From contig NZ_VDMJ01000008.1 in the NCBI RefSeq assembly GCF_006335115.1, positions 62,001 to 126,000 of the forward strand: DNA of 64,000 nt, in the 5' to 3' direction. The notes below the pieces were generated by a model. That model worked only from the letters and a program-made list of their open reading frames with translations, made no database searches and was not told the origin of the DNA. The translations under genes were made by a program, and so were the position numbers. This document shows, piece after piece, positions 16,052-25,055 of the stretch (position 1 is its first letter; every line of letters begins with the position of its first letter). The DNA is from Streptomyces sp. NP160. Lineage in GTDB: Bacteria; Actinomycetota; Actinomycetes; Actinomycetales; Quadrisphaeraceae.

Positions 16052-18640
16052 ATGCGCCGCGCCCTGCCCGCACTGGCCACGACGGCTACCGCGGCCGCCG
16101 CAGGCCTGCTGGGCGCTGGCGCCTTCGTGCTCCCGGCGTGGGCGGACGACCTGAGCGCCTCCACCGCCGCGGGCCCCGCCGCCCCGGCGGCCGCGGACAC
16201 CGTCGACGACGACGCTCCGACCGCGCTGATCAGCGGCACCCTGCGCGTGCTCGCCGACGTCGACCACACCCGCGGCGGCACGCTCGACGCCGCCCGCCGC
16301 CAGGCCGCCGCCTCGCTCGGCGGGGCGATGGGCCCGGCGCTGGGGCCCGCCCGCCGGCTCGACCCCGTGGCCTCCTACCTGCAGGTCGGAGGCGTGTGGG
16401 TGCCGCTGCGCGCCAGCGCCGTCGCCGACGTGGCCCCGGGCAGCGCCGTCACCGTGCGCGTCGAGGTCCCCGAGCCGGTCGTCCGCGCGGTGGAGGACGG
16501 CGAGCGCCTCGACGCGGTGCCCGACGGGCGCGCGTCGGCCACGACCGCCATCAGCGAGCAGGCGCTCGACGCCGCCACCGGCAGGTCGGCGGCCGCGTCG
16601 TCGCCGCTGGCCGGCGCGAGCGCCGTCGCCGCGGCCGCCACCGCCACCCCGGTGGCCGCCGAGGTGGTGGCGGCCACCACTCCGGTCGCCACCGGCGTGA
16701 CGTCCTCACAGCCGGTGACGGTGGTGGCCGTCTCGATGCTGGGCGGCTCGGACTCCTACTACAGCGACGCGACCGTCGACTCGCTGCTGACGTCCGTCAG
16801 CGACTACTGGGGCGAGCAGACCGGCGGGGCCGTCGGCTTCCGCCGCGACGGCGCCGTCACCCGCTACTCCAGCTCCCTGGGCTGCTCCGACCCCAACGCC
16901 CTGTGGTCCGAGGCGGCCCAGCGCTCCGGCTTCACCCAGGGCGCCGGCAAGCACCTCCTGCTCCTGCTGCCGCCGCAGGCGTACGCCTCGGGCTGCTCCT
17001 ACGGGCTCGGCTCGGTCGGCGCCTCCCCGGGCGCCGGCGGCGTCACCTACGTCACCGACGCCAGCTGGCCGGCCATCGCCCACGAGCTCGGGCACAACAT
17101 GTCGCTGCTGCACGCCAACCGGCTGCAGTGCGGCTCGGCGGTGGACGAGGCCGTCGGCACCTCCGCCAGCTACCGCTCCTGCAGCGTGCAGGAGTACGGC
17201 GACCGCACCGACGTGATGTCCAGCGCTGCGGCGCGCTCGGACGGCACGCCGGTCCAGGCCACGGGCAGCGCCTCGGCGTTCGAGCTGGCGCGGATGGGCC
17301 TGCTCGGCTCGGGGGGGCGCGCCACCGTGACCTCCACCGGCACCACCACCTGGACCGTCCAGCCGCTGTCGGCGCTGTCCGGGCTGCGCTCGGTGCTGGT
17401 CACCGACCCCCGCAGCGGGGACGTGTACGACCTCGAGGTCCGCGCCGGCGCCGGGCGTGACACCTACGGCTGGGGCGGCTCCACGCGCGTCACCTACGGC
17501 CTGCGGGTGCTCAAGGCCAACGACGACGGCGGCACCCTCCTGCTCGACCCCACGCCCACCACGGGCACCGACTCCAACGTGGTGGTGGCGCCCGGCACCA
17601 CCTTCACCAGTGCCGCCGGCGGTGTGGCCGTGCGCACGACGAACAACGCCGACGGCTCCGTCACGGCGCAGGTGTCGGTGGCGACCGCGGGCCAGGAGCA
17701 CTGGCAGGCGCCCGCCGCCTCCGTCAGCGCTCGCCTGCAGGGCGACGACAGGTACGGCACCGCCGCCGCGGTCTCCGGCGCGCTGGTGAAGACCCCCGCC
17801 AGCGGGCAGCGGGTCTTCGTGGCCTCCGGCTCCGCGTTCCCCGACGCCCTGGCCGCCGGCACCGCGGCGGGGCGCGCCGGCGCACCGACCCCCGTCGTCC
17901 TCGTCCCCGCCAGCGGTGCCCTGCCCGAAACCGTGGCCGCCGAGCTGCGCCGCCTGTCCCCCGCGCGGATCACCGTGGTCGGCGGGGCGAGGGCCGTGGA
18001 CGACGGCGTGCTGGGGCAGCTGCGCTCCTACGCCACCACCGTCGACAGGGTCCAGGGCGAGGACCGCTACGCCACCTCCGCTGCGGTGGCCGCGGCCACC
18101 GCGGCGGACTCCGGCAGCACGAGCGGCCCGGTCTTCCTGGCTACCGGCCTCGACTTCCCCGACGCCCTCGCCGGCGCCGCGGCCGCCGCCCGGCTGGGTG
18201 GCTCCCTGCTGCTCACCGACCCGGGCACGCTGTCGGGGCCCACCCTGGGCGCCCTGGACGCGCTCGAGCCGACCCGGGTGTACGTGCTCGGCGGGGGCAT
18301 CTCCGGCACCGTGGTGAGCCAGGTCGCCTCGGCGGTGCCCGGTGCCGCCGTGGAGCGGCTGGCCGGGGCGGACCGCTACGAGACGGCGGCCCTGGTGGCC
18401 GGCACCTCCACCCCCCAGGGCGCCGGGGGCGTGGTGCTCGCCACGGGCGCCGACTTCCCCGACGCCCTGACCGGCGGGCCGCTGGCGGTCTCGCTGCGCG
18501 CGCCGCTGCTGCTGGTGCAGCCGACGTGCGCGCCGGGGGTGGCGGTGGACCAGGTGGAGAAGCTGGGCGCCACGACGACCACGGTGCTGGGCGGCACCCG
18601 GTCGGTCTCCGACGCCGCCGCGGCCCTCACCCGGTGCTGA
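16052..18640 (+). CDS. Secreted zinc metalloprotease (M11-like) with cell-wall-binding repeats
   Basis: The 862-residue protein has a Sec signal (residues 1-31). A propeptide-like region to about 210 is followed by a metzincin catalytic domain with HELGHNMSLLH at 344-354 (the HExxHxxxxxH zinc motif). A downstream EYGDRTDVMS supplies the Met-turn; this wording is typical of gametolysin (M11) relatives. From about residue 559 to the end there are three cell-wall-binding repeat 2 units (PF04122), recognisable by GDDRYGTAAAV, GEDRYATSAAV and GADRYETAALV. The protein should be exported and held on the cell wall while cleaving peptides outside. GGAGG lies just before the ATG. The substrate is unknown. 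Confidence 0.85.
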   Translation: MRRALPALATTATAAAAGLLGAGAFVLPAWADDLSASTAAGPAAPAAADTVDDDAPTALISGTLRVLADVDHTRGGTLDAARRQAAASLGGAMGPALGPARRLDPVASYLQVGGVWVPLRASAVADVAPGSAVTVRVEVPEPVVRAVEDGERLDAVPDGRASATTAISEQALDAATGRSAAASSPLAGASAVAAAATATPVAAEVVAATTPVATGVTSSQPVTVVAVSMLGGSDSYYSDATVDSLLTSVSDYWGEQTGGAVGFRRDGAVTRYSSSLGCSDPNALWSEAAQRSGFTQGAGKHLLLLLPPQAYASGCSYGLGSVGASPGAGGVTYVTDASWPAIAHELGHNMSLLHANRLQCGSAVDEAVGTSASYRSCSVQEYGDRTDVMSSAAARSDGTPVQATGSASAFELARMGLLGSGGRATVTSTGTTTWTVQPLSALSGLRSVLVTDPRSGDVYDLEVRAGAGRDTYGWGGSTRVTYGLRVLKANDDGGTLLLDPTPTTGTDSNVVVAPGTTFTSAAGGVAVRTTNNADGSVTAQVSVATAGQEHWQAPAASVSARLQGDDRYGTAAAVSGALVKTPASGQRVFVASGSAFPDALAAGTAAGRAGAPTPVVLVPASGALPETVAAELRRLSPARITVVGGARAVDDGVLGQLRSYATTVDRVQGEDRYATSAAVAAATAADSGSTSGPVFLATGLDFPDALAGAAAAARLGGSLLLTDPGTLSGPTLGALDALEPTRVYVLGGGISGTVVSQVASAVPGAAVERLAGADRYETAALVAGTSTPQGAGGVVLATGADFPDALTGGPLAVSLRAPLLLVQPTCAPGVAVDQVEKLGATTTTVLGGTRSVSDAAAALTRC

Positions 18641-18717
18641 CCCCGCTGACGAGGTGCTGACCCGCTGCTGGACCGACAGAAACCGACCACCCCTTAGGGT
18701 CAAGCGGTGAGCGCCCG

Positions 18718-19518
18718 GTGAGCATCGACCTCTCGACCCTCACCGCGTTCGACTGGGCACTGCTGGCCCTGGGCGGCCTGGTCATCGGCTTCTCCAAGAC
18801 CGCGTTCTCCGGCCTGGGCACCCTCGTGGCGGTGATCTTCGCGCTGGTGCTGCCGACCCGGGCCTCCACCGGCGCGATCGTGCCGCTCCTCATCGTCGGC
18901 GACGTCATCGCGGTGTCTCTCTACCGCCGACACGCCGACTGGAAGCTGCTGGTCAGGCTCCTGCCCTACCTCATCGGCGGGCTGCTGCTCGGCGTCGTCT
19001 TCCTCGACTCGGTGGACGACGTCGTCCTGCGCCGCTTCCTCGGCGTGCTCCTGCTCGTGCTCGCGGCGATGCAGCTGCGCTCGCTGCTGCGGCCGGCCGC
19101 GCCCACCGAGGAGCCGGGCGTGGTCACGGCGCCCTCCGGGCCGGAGACCTGGGGGCCGGCGCGCCGGCGCGTCACGGCGGCGCTGGCCGGCGGCGGCGCG
19201 GGCTTCGCCACCATGGTCGCGAACGCCGCCGGCCCGATCTCCTCGATGTACCTGCTCGTGATGCGCGTCAGCAAGATGGCGTTCGTCGGGACCGCCGCGT
19301 GGCTGTACGCCATCGTCAACGTCACCAAGGTGCCCTTCAGCGTGCAGCTGGGCCTCATCGACCCCCAGTCGCTCCTGCTCGACCTGCTGCTCGTGCCGGC
19401 GCTGCTCGTCGGCGCGTTCGTCGGGGTGAAGGTGCTGCGCCGGGTCCCCCAGCAGCTGTTCACCAACCTCACGCTGGTGCTGACGGCGCTGTCCGCCGTC
19501 GCCCTGCTCCTGGTCTGA
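18718..19518 (+). CDS. TauE/SafE family sulfite/anion exporter
   Basis: The 266-residue integral membrane protein has eight or so hydrophobic segments in the two-half arrangement of TauE/SafE (PF01925) proteins. Typical stretches are GGLVIGFSKTAFSGLG near the start and TMVANAAGPISSMYLLVMRVSKMAFVGTAAW in the second half. These proteins move sulfite, sulfonates or other small organic anions; the true substrate here is not indicated by neighbours. GTG 18718 is the first start after a stop in the same region (a GTG at 18707 runs straight into TGA). No strong ribosome binding site is seen. Confidence 0.9.
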   Translation: MSIDLSTLTAFDWALLALGGLVIGFSKTAFSGLGTLVAVIFALVLPTRASTGAIVPLLIVGDVIAVSLYRRHADWKLLVRLLPYLIGGLLLGVVFLDSVDDVVLRRFLGVLLLVLAAMQLRSLLRPAAPTEEPGVVTAPSGPETWGPARRRVTAALAGGGAGFATMVANAAGPISSMYLLVMRVSKMAFVGTAAWLYAIVNVTKVPFSVQLGLIDPQSLLLDLLLVPALLVGAFVGVKVLRRVPQQLFTNLTLVLTALSAVALLLV

Positions 19519-19592
19519 CCCCCTCCCCCACCCGTGATCACGGGCCTCCCGAGCACCTTCCCGCCTCCGCGGTGTCGTGGCAGCGTGGGGAC

Positions 19593-20091
19593 GTGGCCCC
19601 CGCAGCGCGAGACGACGGCCTGTTCGCCACCGAGCTCGACGCGCAGTTCGACCCCACCGACCCGCGCACGGTGTTCTGGGCCGAGGTCGACCAGCAGCTG
19701 GAGTCCGGGCACGACTCCGCCGCGGTCGGTGCGGTGGTCCGCGCCGCCGACGCCACCGACCCCCGCGACCGCGGCCGCTGGTGGGGCCTCGTCGACGGCC
19801 TCGCCGACCTGCCGCGCTCGGCCGGCTGGGCCTACGAGGAGCCCGAGGGCGCGCAGGAGGTGCTCGAGGCGCTGCCGAGCGCGGCGCCAGCCGAGCAGCG
19901 GCCCGCCCTCACCGACGACGACGTCCGCGACCGGGTCCTGGCCGGCTGGCTGGGCCGGGACGGCGGGCCTGCCGCGGCACCTCGTCGACCCCCTGCACGA
20001 CACCGTGAGGTCCGCCCTGTCCGGCTTCGACGGGTCTCGGGTCAGCGACCTCGCCGAGCGCACCGCCCGGCTGGCCCTCTCCCTGCCCTGA
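19593..20091 (+). pseudogene. ADP-ribosylglycohydrolase remnant, catalytic core deleted and frameshifted
   Basis: From GTG 19593 one frame encodes an acidic N-terminal part that ends TDDDVRDRVLAGWLGRDGG; this resembles the opening of large ADP-ribosylglycohydrolases (usual form DRVLGAWLGRxxG). At about 19970 the coding pattern jumps to another frame, which reads LPRHLVDPLHDTVRSALSG-FDGSRVSDLAERTARLA to the stop at 20091, resembling the C-terminal end of the same family. The roughly 200-300 residues with the Mg-binding Asp residues that should lie between are missing. The simplest reading is an internal deletion that also broke the frame. Identity rests on short end motifs, so it is moderate. 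Confidence 0.55.
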
Positions 20092-20109
20092 GCCGGCCGA
20101 CGCCGCGCC

Positions 20110-20601
20110 TCAGGCGGGCAGGGCCGCCTCCACGGCGGCGAGCACCGCGGGGTCGTCGGGTCGGGTGCGGGGGCTGAACCGGGTGACCGTCCCGTCGGCC
20201 GCGACGACGAACTTCTCGAAGTTCCACGAGATCCGCCCCGCCTTGCCGTCAGCCCCCGGCACGGTGGTCAGCCGCTGGTAGAGCGGGTGGGCGCTGCGTC
20301 CGTTGACCTTGACCTTCTCCGACATCGGGAAGGTCACGCCCCACGTGGTGGAGCAGTACTCGGCGATCGCCTCCTCCGAGCCGAGCTCCTGGAGGAACTG
20401 GTTGCTGGGGAAGCCCACCACCGTGAGGCCGCGCTCGCCGTAGGTGCGCTGCAGCGCCTCCAGCTGCTCGTACTGCGGCGTGAGACCGCACCGCGAAGCC
20501 ACGTTCACCACCAGCGCCGCCCCGCCGCCCCGGAGCTGCCCGAAGGTCGTCTCCTCGCCGGACAGGGTGGTCACGGGCACGTCGTCGAGGTCCAGCTGCA
20601 C
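20110..20601 (-). CDS. Glutathione peroxidase family (thiol peroxidase)
   Basis: The 163-residue product is a complete GPx-fold peroxidase. The peroxidatic Cys lies in NVASRCGLTPQY, and the Gln and Trp/Asn partners in FPSNQFLQELG and ISWNFEKF. A second Cys in EYCSTTWGVTFPM is common in bacterial homologues, which generally take electrons from thioredoxin instead of glutathione; mycothiol or thioredoxin is likelier than glutathione in an actinomycete. It is cytosolic and reduces organic or hydrogen peroxides. GTG 20601 is preferred, giving normal family length; GTG 20580 is an alternative. It is divergent from the NHL protein gene and shares 127 bases of upstream DNA. Confidence 0.92.
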   Translation of the reverse strand: MQLDLDDVPVTTLSGEETTFGQLRGGGAALVVNVASRCGLTPQYEQLEALQRTYGERGLTVVGFPSNQFLQELGSEEAIAEYCSTTWGVTFPMSEKVKVNGRSAHPLYQRLTTVPGADGKAGRISWNFEKFVVAADGTVTRFSPRTRPDDPAVLAAVEAALPA

Positions 20602-20728
20602 CCCCTGATCGTCACCCGCCGTCCCGCGTCCCGCACCACCGGCCTCCGACCGGCGCTTCCCGGAGAGGACGACGACGAGCGCGTGTCGCTCCCCCGCCGG
20701 ACGCCCGTCCTCGCGGACGATCTCACCT

Positions 20729-23290
20729 GTGGAGTGCCCGCAGACGCCCCGGCCCCGGCGGTGGGCGCCTGCTGCGGTGACCGCTGCGCTCGTCGCTGCG
20801 GCGCTCACGGGCGCGACCCCGCCGGCCCAGGCCGTCCCGTCGTACACCCAGGCCACCGTCCCCGTGCCGACGAGCACCCTGACGGACGCCGACGCCGTCG
20901 CCGTCGCCCCGGACGGCAGCCGCGCGTACGTGCTCGACGGCGCGGCACGCAAGATCTTCACCTTCTCGGGCACCGGCGCCCTGGTCGCGACGACCACGCT
21001 GAGCGGCGTGAGCGATCCCCGGGGCCTCGCCCTGGGCGGCAGCACCCTGTACGTCTCGGACACCGGCAACAACCGCGTCGGCTCGACACCGGCGCCCGTC
21101 GCCGACGCGACGGTCACCCTGTCGCTCGTGGCGGGCAGCGCCGCACCGGGAGGCGCACCGCAGCCGGGCCCGGCGGCCAGCTCTCCGCTCAAGGAGCCCA
21201 CGGGGCTGGCCTGGGACCCCGTCGCCAGCGCCCTGTACATCGCCGACACCGGCAACAACCAGGTCGAGAAGGTGGTCGGGACCACGCTGACCGTCGTCGC
21301 CGGGACCGGCGTCGCCGGCGCGGCGTCCTCGGGCACCGGCGCGACGACCCAGCTCGACCGGCCGCAGGCGGTCGCGGTCGACAGCTCGTCGACGCTCTTC
21401 GTGGCCGACACCGGCAACGGGCTCGTGCGCTCCGTGTCGGCGGGTGGTGCCGTCACGACGGCGGCGACGACGCCCGCGCCGGACGCGCTCGTCGTGACGG
21501 GGTCCGGTGACGTCCTGGTGGGCAGCACCACGTCCGTCGCCGCGGTCAGCGGCAGCACCTCGAGCGCGGTGGGCACGGGCGGGTTCCGCGACGTCGAAGG
21601 GCTGGCCGTCTCCGGCTCGGGGGTCGTCTGGGTCGCCGATGCCGCGGGGAGCAGCTCAGCGGTGGTCACCCTGACGCCACCCCCACCGGCAGCCGCCCCC
21701 GTGCGCATCACCTCGACGCCTCCGACGACGGCGGTGAGGGGCGCTGCGCTGACCCGGACCTTCACGGCGACCGGGACGCCGACCATCACGTGGTCCTTCG
21801 TCGGTGGCGCAGCGCCTGCGTGCCTCGGCCCGGGCGCCATCGGCGCGACGACGGGGGTGCTGACGGCCACCCCCGCCACGTCGGGCCGGTGCACCTTCAC
21901 CGTGCGCGCCGACAACTCCGTCACGCACGACGACCAGGAGGTGACCCTCGCCGTCGGTGCTGCTCCCGCTGCCACCAGCGCCAAGCCCACCGCGACCGCC
22001 GGCCAGGGCAGCGCCACCGTCACCTGGGCCGCGCCCGCCGCCAGCACCGCCGCCGGCGAGGCCGTCACGGGCTACGTCGTCACGCCCACCGCCGGCGGCA
22101 CCGCCGGCACGCCGAGGTCCGTGGCCGCGGGCACGCTCAGCACCACGTTCACCGGGCTCCGGGCCGGGACGTCGTACACCTTCACGGTGGCGGCCACCAA
22201 CGCCTTCGGCACGGCGCCGGTCTCCCCGGCGTCCGCGGCCGTCGTGCCGTACGGCGGGATCGCCGCGCCCGGCCCGGGGCTGACCCGCTACCAGGGCAGC
22301 AACCGGGTCCTCACCGCGGTGAAGGTGTCCCAGCAGCTGTTCCCGGACGCCGGCAGCGCGCGGGCCGTGGTGGTCGCCAGCTCCACCAGCTACGCCGACT
22401 CCCTGGCCGGCGCCCGCCTGGCCGCGGCCGTCGGCGCACCGCTGCTGCTGACCGACCCGCTGGCCCTCAACGCCGAGGTGGCCGCCGAGGTCGGGCGGGT
22501 GCTGGCCGTCCCGGCGACGACGACGGCCGCCCCGGTGGCGCTGGCCGCGGCTGACGCCTCCACCACCGCCAAGCCCACCACCACGGGCACCGTCTACCTG
22601 CTGGGCGGCACCAGCGCGGTCTCGGCCGCCGCGGAGACCGCGCTGAAGGCGGTGAGCAGCAAGTACACCGTGACGCGGCTGTCAGGGGCGGACCGGTACG
22701 AGACGGCCGTGAAGATCGCCGCCCAGACGGCCGTGGACGACCCGGTGCCCGGCGCGCCGGTCTACGTGGCCAGCGGCGCGAACTACCCCGACGGGCTGGC
22801 GGTCGCGGCCCTGGCGTCGCGCACGGGCGGGGTGGTGCTCCTCACGCAGGGCTCCACGATGCCCGCGGCGACGCTGGCCTACCTGGAGACCTACGACCCG
22901 AACAGCGAGCTGCTCGTGGCGGTGGGCGGCCCGGCCGCGGCGGCCACCAGCGGGCACGGCGCGGAGCGCGCGATCGTCGGTGCTGACCGCTACGACACCG
23001 CGCGGCTGGTCGCCGCGCGCTTCACGGCCGCGACCGGCGCGGCGCGCGTCGACGACGTGGGCCTGGCCACCGGCACCAACTGGCCCGACGCGCTGGCGGG
23101 GGCGGCGGCGATGGGCAACCTCGACGGCCCCCTGCTGCTGACGCCGCCGGACGCGCTCTCACCCGCGGTGGGCTCGGCGCTGTCGGCCCTGTCGAAGGCG
23201 GGCAGGCCCACCTCGGCGCTGGTCTTCGGCGGCCCGTCGGTGGTCTCCTCGAGCACCGCCGACGCGTTCGCGGCCCGCGTGGCCGGCTGA
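20729..23290 (+). CDS. Secreted NHL / fibronectin III / cell-wall-binding repeat protein
   Basis: The 853-residue exported protein has a Sec signal to about residue 36 (AALTGATPPAQA). A beta-propeller of NHL-like repeats follows to about 310 (LYVSDTGNNR, LYIADTGNNQ, LFVADTGNG). A putative Ig-like domain comes next, with a fibronectin type III domain at about 410-505 (ITYGYVV-like strands, then GLRAGTSYTFTVAATNAFG). The last 335 residues are three cell-wall-binding repeat 2 units (QGSNRVLTAVKV, GADRYETAVKI, GADRYDTARLV). It probably sits on the cell wall presenting a propeller for binding or adhesion. The GTG start has no obvious ribosome site. No enzymatic motif is seen. Confidence 0.82.
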   Translation: MECPQTPRPRRWAPAAVTAALVAAALTGATPPAQAVPSYTQATVPVPTSTLTDADAVAVAPDGSRAYVLDGAARKIFTFSGTGALVATTTLSGVSDPRGLALGGSTLYVSDTGNNRVGSTPAPVADATVTLSLVAGSAAPGGAPQPGPAASSPLKEPTGLAWDPVASALYIADTGNNQVEKVVGTTLTVVAGTGVAGAASSGTGATTQLDRPQAVAVDSSSTLFVADTGNGLVRSVSAGGAVTTAATTPAPDALVVTGSGDVLVGSTTSVAAVSGSTSSAVGTGGFRDVEGLAVSGSGVVWVADAAGSSSAVVTLTPPPPAAAPVRITSTPPTTAVRGAALTRTFTATGTPTITWSFVGGAAPACLGPGAIGATTGVLTATPATSGRCTFTVRADNSVTHDDQEVTLAVGAAPAATSAKPTATAGQGSATVTWAAPAASTAAGEAVTGYVVTPTAGGTAGTPRSVAAGTLSTTFTGLRAGTSYTFTVAATNAFGTAPVSPASAAVVPYGGIAAPGPGLTRYQGSNRVLTAVKVSQQLFPDAGSARAVVVASSTSYADSLAGARLAAAVGAPLLLTDPLALNAEVAAEVGRVLAVPATTTAAPVALAAADASTTAKPTTTGTVYLLGGTSAVSAAAETALKAVSSKYTVTRLSGADRYETAVKIAAQTAVDDPVPGAPVYVASGANYPDGLAVAALASRTGGVVLLTQGSTMPAATLAYLETYDPNSELLVAVGGPAAAATSGHGAERAIVGADRYDTARLVAARFTAATGAARVDDVGLATGTNWPDALAGAAAMGNLDGPLLLTPPDALSPAVGSALSALSKAGRPTSALVFGGPSVVSSSTADAFAARVAG

Positions 23291-23308
23291 CCACCGGGTA
23301 CCGGCAGC

Positions 23309-23719
23309 TCAGGAGGCCGCGCAGGGCTCCTGGCTCGGTGCGGCGAGCAGGTCGGAGGCGCTGCGCCACACCTCGAGCGGCTGCTCCGACGGCGACCACT
23401 CGGCGTAGAGGAGCTCGGTGCCGTCGGCGCCGAGCGCCCACAGGTAGCCGGCGCCGCGGTCCTCGACGGTCAGCACCAGCTCGGTGGCGCCCACCGTCCA
23501 CCGGGCCTGCAGGTCACCGTCGGAGTCGACCCCCACCTGGGGCTGCGGGGCACCGTCGCGCTGGATGGACGCGACGGCGCGGAAGAGGTGCTTCGGTCCG
23601 GTGAGCGCGGACGCGGCGGCGGGCCGGCCGGGCACCGTGACCAGGGCGAGGAGCTGCTGCTCCACGCCCCTCAGAGCGTCGCTGCGCTGGGTCACACCTC
23701 CTGTGTCGGCACGCAGCAC
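23309..23719 (-). CDS. Hypothetical protein
   Basis: The product is 136 residues at most, probably cytosolic, with no signal or transmembrane segment. Its middle region alternates strands such as DLQARWTVGATELVLTVEDR and YLWALGADGTELLYAEWSP, compatible with a small beta-sandwich or immunity-protein-like fold, but I recognise no family. The gene end is 18 bases from the end of the NHL protein gene (convergent). An AGGAGGT lies directly before an internal GTG at 23695, too close to be ideal; GTG 23719 is the upstream limit. Confidence 0.5.
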   Translation of the reverse strand: MLRADTGGVTQRSDALRGVEQQLLALVTVPGRPAAASALTGPKHLFRAVASIQRDGAPQPQVGVDSDGDLQARWTVGATELVLTVEDRGAGYLWALGADGTELLYAEWSPSEQPLEVWRSASDLLAAPSQEPCAAS

Positions 23720-23907
23720 ACCGAGCCTGAGCCGGCCCGCCCCGGTCGCCCGGGCGGGTGCGCCGGCTCACCCTCCCGGAGCAGGGCGGGCGTGTCGGCG
23801 CGGCGCGCCGCCGCGGCGTGCTCCGGACGAGCGGATCGGCAGCGGGGGCGGCACCGCTGGCCCTAGCGTCGCCCTCGTCCGTCCCCCGCTCGACGAGGAG
23901 CCCCACC

Positions 23908-24012
23908 GTGTCCCGGTCCGCCACCGCCCCCGCCAGCAGCCCGCTCGCCGTCGCCGGGGCCGTGCTCTCGGTCCTCGGCACCCTCGTGCGGCTGGTGCTG
24001 CGCCGCCGCTGA
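23908..24012 (+). CDS. 34-residue membrane peptide ORF
   Basis: A GTG at 23908 with GAGGAG (23895-23900) at a 7-base spacing opens a 34-residue reading frame. Its middle is one hydrophobic segment (SPLAVAGAVLSVLGTLVRLV), and it ends with three Arg. Composition and ribosome site suggest a real small membrane protein, but there is no homology evidence. A similar layout is seen in the C-terminus of the 81-residue protein at 54256. Confidence 0.35.
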   Translation: MSRSATAPASSPLAVAGAVLSVLGTLVRLVLRRR

Positions 24013-24048
24013 CCGCCTCCTGAGGGTGCGTCCCGCGGCGCAGCCGGA

Positions 24049-25053
24049 TCAGGACGACGACGCAGCCAGCTGCTGCTCCGGCGGCTGCGCCGCGCCGCCG
24101 TCCTGGCCGGGTGCCGTCGCGGAGGCGGCGTACGAGCGCCACAGGTCCACCACGGCGTCGGGCTCCAGCGCGGGGGCGAACAGCCAGCCCTGCAGGTGCC
24201 CGATGCCCGCGCGGGCGCACGCGGCGCGCTGCTCGGGCGTCTCGACGCCCTCGGCGGTCACCTCTGCGCCGACCCCGCGCGCCAGGGCGGTGACGGCCGC
24301 GAGCAGCCGCTCGGCGTCCGGGGCGGTGCGCGCCAGCGGCGTGCCGCTCCCCGGCAGCAGCGAGCGGTCGAGCTTGACCAGCCCGACCGGGAGCTGGGCG
24401 AGGCGGCCCACGTCGCCGTAGCCGCAGCCGAAGTCGTCCACGGCCAGGGTGGTCCCGGCGTCGGCGAGGGCCTGCAGCCGGTCCAGCACCCCGTCGTCGA
24501 GGTGGAGCCGCTCGTGCTCGAGGACCTCCAGCACCAGCCGGTCCGGTCCCGTCCCGGCGCAGGCGCAGGCGCGGGCGACCGCCTCCACGAGGTCGGGGCG
24601 CTCGATGCTGCTGCGCCCGAGGTTCACGCCCACGCGGTGCACGCGGACGCCGGCTGCGTCCCAGCGCAGCACCTGGTGCAGCGCCTCGTGCAGCACCAGC
24701 TCGTCGAGAGCTGCGCCCAGGCCGTGGGCCTCCGCCACGCCGACGAAGCCGTCCGGCGCCACGAGGGAACCGTCGGGCCGGCGCCAGCGCACCAGCGCCT
24801 CGGCGGCCAGGGGCTCGCCGTCGCAGGTGCGGACCACCGGCTGGTAGCGCACCAGCAGCTCCCCCGCCGAGCGTCCTCCGGCGAGCAGCTCGCGCAGGTC
24901 GGCGACGCCCCAGCCCGACGGCTCGCGCGTCGCGCGGTGCGCTGTGACGAGCTGCTCCACGTCGACGTCCTCCCCGGCGGTGGGCGCGTCCACCGAGCGG
25001 GGACGCAGGTCTCTCCTGGGTGCTTCGGCGCCGCAGGTGCGCGCCTTGAGCAC
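24049..25053 (-). CDS. EAL-domain cyclic-di-GMP phosphodiesterase-like protein
   Basis: The product is 334 residues or slightly fewer and is cytosolic, with an EAL domain from about residue 65 to 310. Most catalytic positions are kept: AEALVRW (metal/substrate Glu), the Asn in VGVNLG, Glu in LEVLEHE, the Asp pair of DDFG, Lys in VKLDRS and Glu in AEGVET. The loop-6 motif is altered to DDFGCGYGD (normally DDFGTGYSS), which may lower activity. There is no sensor domain, only about 60 N-terminal residues. GTG 25053 starts 2 bases after the stop of the secreted repeat protein, so its translation is coupled to that gene; an in-frame GTG about 20 codons later is an alternative. Confidence 0.85.
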   Translation of the reverse strand: MLKARTCGAEAPRRDLRPRSVDAPTAGEDVDVEQLVTAHRATREPSGWGVADLRELLAGGRSAGELLVRYQPVVRTCDGEPLAAEALVRWRRPDGSLVAPDGFVGVAEAHGLGAALDELVLHEALHQVLRWDAAGVRVHRVGVNLGRSSIERPDLVEAVARACACAGTGPDRLVLEVLEHERLHLDDGVLDRLQALADAGTTLAVDDFGCGYGDVGRLAQLPVGLVKLDRSLLPGSGTPLARTAPDAERLLAAVTALARGVGAEVTAEGVETPEQRAACARAGIGHLQGWLFAPALEPDAVVDLWRSYAASATAPGQDGGAAQPPEQQLAASSS

Positions 25054-25055
25054 GG

